The notes under the pieces were generated by a model. It did no database searches. It was not told the origin of the DNA and saw only the letters and a program-made list of their open reading frames with translations. A stretch of 64,000 nt of DNA from Escallonia rubra (taxonomy: Eukaryota; Streptophyta; Magnoliopsida; Escalloniales; Escalloniaceae): NCBI GenBank assembly GCA_033065855.1, contig JAVXUO010000926.1:62001-126000 (forward strand), written 5' to 3'. This document shows, piece by piece, positions 56,785 through 64,000 of this stretch. Both the position numbers and the translations under genes were made by a program. Within the stretch, counting starts at the first letter, position 1, and each line of letters begins with the position of its first letter.

Positions 56785-58431
56785 GTGCTAACCATTATCA
56801 AAAGAGCGGCACCATGCACGACATTGGACTTGGTACCAACGGACACTACGATCAATGATTGGAGGCAGCCGATCGTCGACCAGCTTAAGGCACCGTCACT
56901 CGCTTCCGTCTCCACTCGTACAGAATTCTTTATGTTAGGAGACATCCTGTACAAGCGATGTCCTGGAGGCACTCTGGCACGATGTTTGGCCCCGGCAGAA
57001 GCAAAGCACAAATTACAATCTGGACATCAAAAGTGTTGCGGCCTCGACGGACCGCCACTATACCGTCGTCTCCAGCGAATGGGTCTCTTTTGGCCGTCCA
57101 TGGCCAAGGATGCTTCGGATCTGCAGCAGAGTTGCTCGGAATGCCTATATGCACCAGACCATACGGAAGCTCTTGTCGTCAATATTGAGGGTGACTGGCG
57201 CCAGCCCTTCCTGCAATATCTGTCCCACGGACTGCTACCCTCTGACCGCAGCTCGGCACGATCTATCAAACACAAGTCGGTCAAGTATTTCGAAACGGAA
57301 GGCGAATTGTTTCGCAAAGGATTTTCGGGACGCACCTTACGATGCTTGCAGGGTGCCCAAGCAGTTGAGGTGATCAACGAAGTGCACAATGGTGCTTGTG
57401 GCGAACATCAAGGCTCTCAGAAATTGTATGCAGAACTACTCAGGCTGGGGTACTACTGGCCGACTATGGAATCCGATGCAATCTCTTATGTACGACACTG
57501 TCAACCCTGCCAGAGACACGCAGATAGGATGCACATGCCAGCATCCGACCTACGTATGATCACGGCCCCTTGGCCATTCCACTCTTGGGCTCTCGACCTT
57601 ATCGGCCCCATACATCCATCATCAAAAGGTCACATTTGGATCATGGTCGCAACGGAGCGTTTCACAAAATGGGTCGAAGCCATACCCCTGCGAAAGGCCA
57701 TGGGGGGCGCCATCGCCAACTTTTTGAGCGACCACATCATATGTCGCTTCGGCATCCCCCGATGTATTATCTCCGACAACGGCACGCCATTCATCAATCG
57801 GGATGTTCGGACCCTCATGGAAGCAGACGATATCAATCACGCCACGTCGACTCCTTATTATCCGCAAGGCAACAGTCAGGCTGAGGCCTCTAACAAAACT
57901 TTATTGCGCGTTTTGTCGCGCATGGTCCATGACGCGAGCAACTCTTGGTCCGAAAAGCGAAGTCATGCCCTCTGGGCCTACAGAACTTCTAGACACACAG
58001 CTAAAAAGGCCACACCTTTCTCCCTCGTCTACGGGGACGAATGTGTGGTGCCGGCCGAGATCGCAGTTGCCTCGGCGCGTCTATCCCTCAGCAGTGGTCT
58101 CGGGGAGGAGGAAACTAGAATGATGGCACTTGAAAGCCTTGACGAAATGAGAGCTAATGCCATGCGACGAATGAAAGCATATCACGAGAAGCTTGTCAAA
58201 GCCTACGGGAAGACCGTCAAACCTCGCTCCTTCGCAGCAGGCGACCTTGTCCTCCAAGCCGCCAAGCACGTACGGGCCAATTCGTCAGCTCCTAAGTTTA
58301 CACCTAAATGGGAAGGGCCATTCGAAATACATACTGCCAGGAGCAATGGCTCGTACCTCCTGCTCAATCCAGACGACGGGCAACTTACCGCCCCTGTCAA
58401 TGGTCGCTATCTGAAGAAGTACTATGCATGA
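56785..58431 (+). mobile_element. Integrase region
   Basis: Zinc-binding HHCC (HNGACGEHQGSQK ... CQPCQRHAD), catalytic core with LDLIGPIHPSSKGHIWIMVA, IISDNGTPFI and NSQAEASNK (D, D, E), then a C-terminal domain (FAAGDLVLQAAKHV, KFTPKWEGPFEI). No chromodomain seen, as expected for a non-chromovirus lineage. Confidence 0.9.
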
Positions 58432-58644
58432 CCAGCTTGCGGCATGTCCCCCCCGCCCCCGCAACCCGACATCTTGTGTATATGCACACGTGTACTAGCT
58501 TGTACTTTTGTTCCTTGTTACGAGTTCCTTTTGTGTAAAGACATTTCCTTGATCCACGCACTATCAATATACGATCTTTTTACTCTATACCGCTGTACTT
58601 TGTCTCTACTTCTGTATTCATTTCTAATTATCATGATTGTTCTC

Positions 58645-58694
58645 AATAAAAAAAAAGAAGCAGAACAAGGAAAGGGGGGGGGGGGGGGGGGGGG
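58645..58694 (+). other. Purine tract after pol
   Basis: AATAAA, then A- and AG-rich sequence and a run of 21 G (58674-58694). It resembles a polypurine tract but lies over 5 kb before the 3' LTR; it may mark where the LTR once began before the extra region was gained (inference). Confidence 0.4.
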
Positions 58695-59011
58695 ACACAG
58701 ACAGACATCCAACAGACGCAACACACAATCGTCACGCGCGACGCTTATACCATACATCCACGACAGGTGTTAACAAAGCAGCATGCAATTACACTTCATA
58801 TACCAACAAGATCAGTGTTTATACATACATAAAAATGTATTTGGCCACTACCGGGCATTCCCTAGACAGCAAATCTATGATAAACCTATCGGAAGCTAGA
58901 TAACAAAACAGCCACCGGGTGAGCGCTAAACGCCTGCAATGCCTGACGCTGAACCTACAGCGCCGACCGCTCCGCCTCGAATTCAGCCTGCCGCCTCAAA
59001 CGCTCAGCCTC
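58695..59011. other. Spacer between pol and antisense gene
   Basis: No coding sequence recognised. It should hold the 3' end of the antisense transcript; no clear minus-strand poly(A) signal was picked. Confidence 0.4.
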
Positions 59012-62000
59012 TCACACTTCCACGTCCGTCCACCGCCTCTGGAGATCACTCAGACGTCTCTGCAAGTCCGATAGCTGCCTCTCTATCTCCGCCACGTCTC
59101 TGTCAATCACGACCAACTCTTCGTTGATCTCTGATTGTTCCACCTCTAACCCTTGGCGGCGCCTCTCGAGCAGCATCTCCTCCATACGTACCAAGGTCAT
59201 CCTCTCGCCCACACCACCACCCTCGCTCCTCGACCTAAGGAACTCGGCCAACCAATCTAGCTGCACACCTAAAGAGGTGAACGTCGCGAACTCTCTCAGC
59301 GACCGCTCAATGAACCCCGCCGTCCAGCCCGCCGCAGGAACACTCGCAAACGGAAGCAGCCACTCCACAAACCCTGAGTACACCCATCTCTGCAGCACTG
59401 GGTTCTCCAAGTCCACCCCCGCAAACGTCTGCGGATACGCTGCCTTCACCATCTCTAACCGGCGCACTGTCTCTGAAGGTAGCTGAAGGTTCTCCCATAG
59501 TACCATGTCAGCCTGACCGCTCGACGACCCCCTACTCGCCTCTCCGGCCGCTGTGCCACTCGACGCCATCACAGGCCTCTCACGTACCTCTCCGGCTTCC
59601 TGTGCACCGACGATCATCGAGTGCATCGCCATCAATGTCGCACTCGCCTCAACGGCCGACCCTGACGACGCCACCATAACAGCCTGCACCGGAATCTCCA
59701 CCTCCTGAATCGGGACCACCACTGCAAGCTCCAACTCCATCAAATCCCCCCGCTCAACCGCCGCTGCCTCCGTCGCCGCGCCTGTCCACCAGTAGCCACT
59801 GGCATCGAACATCAACGACTCGTCGACCAAGCCATCATACACATCATCCGCCCCCTCCTCGACATCTGGTGGTGGACTCACCCCGGCCCCCGACACGCCA
59901 AACGCTACCGGCTCATCCCTGCCTGCTGGCTCATCAACCTCGGTTGCTCTCGCCGCCTCCGTCTCAGCCGCTATATTTGCATCGCTGCCGCTTTCCACCG
60001 CCTGTCCACCGTACCCCTATCCAAAAACAACCGTTAGCATACTTTTTTTTATAATAACTTCAAAAAAAAAAAAAAAACAACAACAACAAAACGAGATTTA
60101 ATCAAAAGCGGCCATGGTTCGGCCTACCTCAACCACTGGCTCCTCTGACGCATCTCGCGGCCTCTTCGATCCTGTCAGTCGCAAGTCTGAAGAACCTGCG
60201 CTCGCCTAACGAGCCCCCTCCATCATACCAACTCGCAATAATGACAGCGGCCCCTTACCGGCCCCGGGCACCCGCGCTACCGCCACCACTGGCTCCTCCC
60301 CATGGTCATCCTCTGGAGCCTCCTCCTCGGACCCCTCGCCCTCCTCGTCGGGATCCCTCTCCGAACTCACAACCGCACTCCTCGTCACTAACACCAGCAT
60401 GCTGGCCTGCCTCGCCGCTGTCATCAATACCAAGCTCAACGCCCGGTCACAGGAGAACACGTCAACCAGTCGTCGTGTCCCCGATGGCTGTGCCAACCAC
60501 TCCGCCCATACCGCCCGCAGACGCTCCCACCACTGTGCATACTCCACCGTCACCGCCCCCACTGATGCTCTCCCCGGCCTCCTCCACGCTACCACCGGTA
60601 CCGGCCACTCACGAACTCTGTCATCCCGCGTGTATCCGAATGCGGTCGTCACACTCCACGGGCTACGATACCCACATGGCGGCTCCAAGTCATAACCAAA
60701 TGTCCGCGACAACCGGTCCGGGCAATACCGAGCCACGTAATATAGGTTCTCTGCAGGCTTCGCGCCATCATCAGTCATCACTGGCAGCCAACCTGGAAAG
60801 TACGCCACCAAGAGCACAACGTCCGCCAGTGGCAAAACCCCCCTCTTGGTCAAATCTATCGTCATCTCCTGTCCGTGCAACCAGGGGGGTACTCCGTATG
60901 ACACATGCATCTCTCTATACGGTCGTACTATGCATGCCTCCCTTGCATCTATCAACCGCGACAATGGACACTCCGGCCTCTTGATGCCCGCCCATGCACA
61001 TGCGCGCGCCCCGCTACACCACAGTGCCACTTCCCGCGATCTGCCGCTGTGCATCACTGTCCTCGTCCTCGGTGCTGGATGCTCAAGCGGATATCCTGTC
61101 GGACGATAGTCTGGAAAACACTCATACAAGTACCGCTGTAGAAACATCCAATCCACGTAGGTCGCCACTTGGTACCGCCCGTGCGACCTCTTCACGTCGT
61201 TCACGAACTGATCCAACCGTGAATACATGGTGCCCAGATACACGGGAGCTAGCCCAACACGCTTCCCCTGCGCCATCCGAATCGCAAGGGGAATCACCTT
61301 CGCGGATATGCCATCTTCCGGTGTCCCTTCAAACACGAACCTGCAAAACAAAACAACACGCCAACGCATTATATACAACCTCAACTTGCATCACATCTAC
61401 GAACATACAGACAACGGAACGCATCATACTTACCTCGACAAGTACATCGTCAAAAAGGCCACCATCTCGTACCGCTCGTCCTTGTGATACGGCCCCATCA
61501 CGAAATGAGCCGCATTGCCCAATTTTTGCCCCGACCTCACCTGCGGCGTACCATAGAACAATCGGAGCCACCCGCTATATGTCGCCTTCCGATGCTGCTT
61601 CGTCTCCACCAAAATATCAATCAGCTGCGTCTGTAACACCCGCTCATCATTAGTCAGCCGCGTCACACGTGCGTCCAACTCTCCATGCATCGGCAACCCC
61701 GTCAACATCATCACATCTAGCAGCGTCGGCCCAATCTCTCCTAACTCAGTCACAAAGGTATGTGTCTGAGTACTCCATCGCGACAACAGCAAAGTCATCC
61801 CAGGCGTGTCTCTGTACAGCTCCACCCCCCTCGCCGTAATATCGATCGCCGGCACCAACACCAACACATCCAATAAAGCCGCCCACCTCGGCACCTCCAT
61901 CATGTGATCACACCAGAAGTCCCACCCGATCGACATCGCTCCGTGACCCTTGAACACCACGGGTGCCCAGGGTATATCCGTACGCTCCACCAACAACCCC

Positions 62001-62899
62001 GCCACATACCTCGGTGACGGCACGGGCGCATCCTCCCAGCTAGGAGCCCGCACATATGGAGACGGCATTCGTGGCTCCTCCCTCATCGACGCACCACTCC
62101 ATGGCACTGTGAACGCACCATCTGCTACCCGGATGGCCAGCTCCTTCCACAACTCCCGGCCAGGCACGACCGGTACTACCCCTTTCACTCTCAATGGCGT
62201 GACCGTCTTATCCGGGTCCGGATCGTACGTCCTCACCGACGCATCATCAAATGAAAGTGGCACTCCCGTCTCACCACCTCCCGCAGCTTCGGCTTCATCT
62301 ATTGGCGGGGGCGGCACCGGTTCCGTCGTCACATTTCGCGGTGGCCGCGCCGCGCTCGCTGCCCCACCTCGTGGTTTCACCCACATTTGCTGCTTCAACT
62401 TTTTCAGAATGGGCACCGGCTCGGCGGGCGTGACCTTGCCCGTGGCTCTTGACCCCGACGACCCCCCTGCCGCCCCCCTACCGCCGCCGACTTCCTCCCA
62501 GCTCCCGACCCCCCTGCCCCCGCCGACTTCCCCCCAGCTCCCGACCCACTTCCCCCGCCGATCTCCCTCCAGATCCCGACCCCTTCGGCGCCGACGAACC
62601 CCCTCCTGCTCTCGACACCCTTTCTTCTCTCCTCCTTTCTCTTCCTCTTCCCCCCGCAGAAGCATCCCCCGACCCTCCTCTCCCGGCCGACCCCCTCGCG
62701 AGGCCGAGCCCCCTCCCCTCTCCCCCCTTCTTCCCTCCCTTCTCTCTCTCTCCCGTGTTGGCCGACTCCCACGGAGTGGCCGAGCCCCCTCGATTGGCCG
62801 ACCCCCCTCCCATTTCCCCTCTTTCTTCCCTCTTTCCCCCTTCCCCTCTTCTTTCCTTCTCTCCATCGCCGCCGACCCCTTGGCCCCGCCGACCCCCAT
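59012..62899 (-). CDS. Antisense plant-mobile-domain (PMD) gene carried by the retrotransposon
   Basis: Four open exons on the strand opposite gag-pol: 62899-61434, 61340-60259, 60171-60128, 60016-59012. The GT-AG introns are 93, 87 and 111 bp, and reading phase is kept across all three. Exon 1 has a long Gly/Arg/Glu-rich leader, then the PMD (aminotransferase-like) fold: LLSRWSTQTHTFVTELGEIG, PTLLDVMMLTGLPMHGE. Exon 2 continues it: GISAKVIPLAIRMAQGKRVG, LAPVYLGTMYSRLDQF, plus an acidic tail (ERDPDEEGEGSEEEAPEDD). Exon 3 is short and basic (SKRPRDASEEP). Exon 4 ends in a coiled coil (EIERQLSDLQRRLSDLQRRW). PMD proteins occur in plant hosts (MAIN/MAIL family, linked to silencing) and in plant transposons. 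The function here is unknown. The start codon is uncertain because the leader is low-complexity. Exons of this kind in a young element suggest recent coding constraint. Confidence 0.75.
61341..61433 (-). other. Intron 1 of the antisense PMD gene
   Basis: 93 bp; donor GTAAGTATG and acceptor TTTTGTTTTGCAG are near-perfect plant signals on the minus strand. Confidence 0.75.
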
Positions 62900-62930
62900 C
62901 CGCGGCCGACCCCTCGGCCACTTGCTTTCC
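62650..62930 (-). repeat. GGGGTCGGCC motif cluster in the antisense gene's 5' part
   Basis: About eight copies of GGGGTCGGCC or close variants on the minus strand (plus-strand GGCCGACCCC near 62687, 62703, 62759, 62780, 62797, 62887 and 62903), spaced 15-70 bp. The same motif makes up the LTR array at 50186-50590. Confidence 0.7.
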
Positions 62931-63019
62931 CTCTCTCACCATCTCTTCTTTTTTCTCTCTCAATCTTTCTTTCCCAAATGTGGAATGTTTCTTTACAAAC
63001 CACCCTTCCCCCCTTTCCC

Positions 63020-63028
63020 TATTTATAG
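63020..63028 (-). promoter_or_regulatory. TATA box of the antisense PMD gene
   Basis: CTATAAATA on the minus strand, a canonical plant TATA box, 121 bp upstream of the first ATG at 62899. Confidence 0.65.
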
Positions 63029-63183
63029 AAGTGGGCCACACAAAAAAACGTGCAGCATCCCGCGGGAATCAACACCTTCTCTGGGACACATCTTTTCAAA
63101 CTCCCTTCCTGTCGGGTAGACGGCTCATCCGGGATGCTACTTTGACGCGCTACGAGTGCTCCGGCACTACGACCCCCCATGCC

Positions 63184-63812
63184 GGGATGGGCTCTTAAGA
63201 TTATAGCCATCGCCGTCTCAATCAAGCGACGGGGCTCCGGCCCTCGCATCCGGGATGGGCTCTCAAGCTTATAGCCATCGCCGTCTCAATCAAGCGACGC
63301 AAAGCGACGGGGCTCCAGCCCTCGCATCCGGGATGGGCTCTCACGCTTATAGCCATCGCCGTCTCAATCAAGCGACGGGGCTCCGACCCTCGCATCCGGG
63401 ATGGGCTCACAACCTCATAGCCATCGCCGGCACAATCAACCAGGGGCTCCGGCCCTCGCATCCGGGATGGGCTCCCAAGCTTATAGCCATCGCCGTCTCA
63501 ATCAAGCGACAGGGCTCCGGCCCTCGCATCCGGGATGGGCTCTCACGCTTATAGCCATCCCCGTCTCAATCAAGCGACGGGGCTCCGGCCCTCGCATCCG
63601 GGATGGGCTCTCAAGCTTATAGCCATCGCCGTCTCAATCAAGCGACGGGGCTCCGGCCCTCGCATCCGGGATGGGCTCTCAAGCTTATAGCCATCGCCGT
63701 CTCAATCAAGCGACGCAAAGCGACGGGGGTCCAGCCCTCGCATCCGAGATGGGCTCACAACCTCATAGCCATCGCCGGCACAATCAACCGGGGGCTCCGG
63801 CCCATGCAGCGG
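63184..63812 (+). repeat. Tandem array of 66-78-bp units before the 3' LTR
   Basis: Nine units starting at 63184, 63252, 63330, 63398, 63464, 63532, 63600, 63668 and 63746. Core: GGGATGGGCTCTCAAGCTTA, TAGCCATCGCCGTCTCAATC, AAGCGACGGGGCTCCGGCCC, TCGCATCC. Two units carry a 10-bp internal duplication (GCGACGCAAA). Shares GGGCTCCGGCCCTCGC with the LTR array. Tat-lineage elements are known for such 3' arrays. Confidence 0.95.
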
Positions 63813-63915
63813 GCTCTCGCACTGAGCGACGACCATGCCCAGTACATCCAACACCGTTTATGCGTACGGCGCCCGCTCGGGTTGCCCCTCCGCGCACCCC
63901 GCACCAGGGAGCTTA

Positions 63916-64000
63916 TGTTCACAACCTATCCGGACCGCACCCCAGGGCCCGCTAAAAGGCTCCAGCGGCACGACACGTCACACGCTCGGTAGTCGAACTT
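63916..64000 (+). mobile_element. 3' LTR, first 85 bp (cut by window end)
   Basis: Starts TGTTCACAACCTATCCGGAC and is identical to 50001-50085 except for one base (CCAGCGGC against CCAGTGGC). Confidence 0.93.

Larger units (their letters stand above)
50001..64000 (+). mobile_element. Large Tat-lineage Ty3/gypsy LTR retrotransposon (continues past window end)
   Basis: Order: 5' LTR 50001-51749, primer site 51752-51769, gag, protease, RT, RNase H, second RNase H, integrase (to 58431), a region of about 5.5 kb with an antisense gene and tandem repeats, and the 3' LTR from 63916. Integrase after RNase H makes it Ty3/gypsy; the second RNase H, large size, antisense gene and 3' tandem repeats fit the Tat group. 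The visible 85 bp of the two LTRs differ at one base, so the insertion looks young. Gag-pol is interrupted about half a dozen times, so this copy looks non-functional. Confidence 0.92.

Noticed and set aside
58674-58694. G21 run as the true polypurine tract priming plus-strand synthesis at the 3' LTR
   Set aside because: It lies 5.2 kb from the 3' LTR; kept only as a possible relic of an older 3' end.
60241-61653. Plus-strand open frames of up to 247 residues in the 3' part of the young element
   Set aside because: Pro/Ser/Thr/His-rich mirror frames of the antisense PMD exons, caused by their high GC.
61950-63198. Plus-strand open frames of 389 and 249 residues, Pro/Arg/Ser-rich
   Set aside because: Shadows of the GC-rich leader of the antisense gene; low complexity and no recognisable domain.

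Overview
The window is plant nuclear DNA, most likely from a dicot with a large, repeat-rich genome; the exact group cannot be fixed from sequence alone. The evidence is a single intron-rich gene for the mismatch-repair protein MSH2, very similar to the Arabidopsis protein, set among plant-type transposons: Ty3/gypsy elements of the Tat lineage, Ty1/copia, hAT, Mutator-like, Stowaway and Helitron.

Layout. 1-9862 is AT-rich DNA downstream of MSH2, with a Stowaway-like MITE (480-854), a Mutator-like element with a perfect 9-bp target duplication (1166-2311), diverged local duplications and microsatellites. 9863-32369 (minus strand) is MSH2: 13 exons, all open and all bounded by GT-AG, giving a 942-residue protein with Walker A, Walker B and the His motif intact. 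Two introns are swollen by insertions. Intron 11 (4.35 kb) holds a 2.7-kb solo LTR. Intron 9 (10.3 kb) holds a row of Mutator-like elements, MITEs, minisatellites and a 0.5-kb alternating purine-pyrimidine tract.

The MSH2 promoter is short. A consensus E2F site and two CCAAT boxes lie within 95 bp of the ATG, and only about 160 bp upstream of the ATG begins a three-layer nest: a hAT element (32531-36232) containing a second hAT (33510-36111) containing a solo LTR (33768-35120).

36241-50000 is a graveyard: one end of a minus-strand Tat-type element (LTR 38464-39725, primer site, gag remnant), a Helitron helicase fragment (about 40324-40890, minus), a decayed Ty1/copia element (about 40975-45140) with a 145-bp MITE inserted in it, and an 80-bp minisatellite (48595-49045).

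50001 to beyond the window end is a large, young Ty3/gypsy element of the Tat lineage: 1749-bp 5' LTR, primer site, gag, protease, RT, RNase H, a second RNase H and integrase, then about 5 kb before the 3' LTR, which starts at 63916. That 5 kb carries an antisense, intron-containing gene for a plant-mobile-domain protein with its own TATA box, and a tandem array of 66-78-bp units. The LTR array and the 5' leader of the antisense gene share a GGGGTCGGCC motif in the same orientation relative to their own transcription. This is the most interesting signal in the window.
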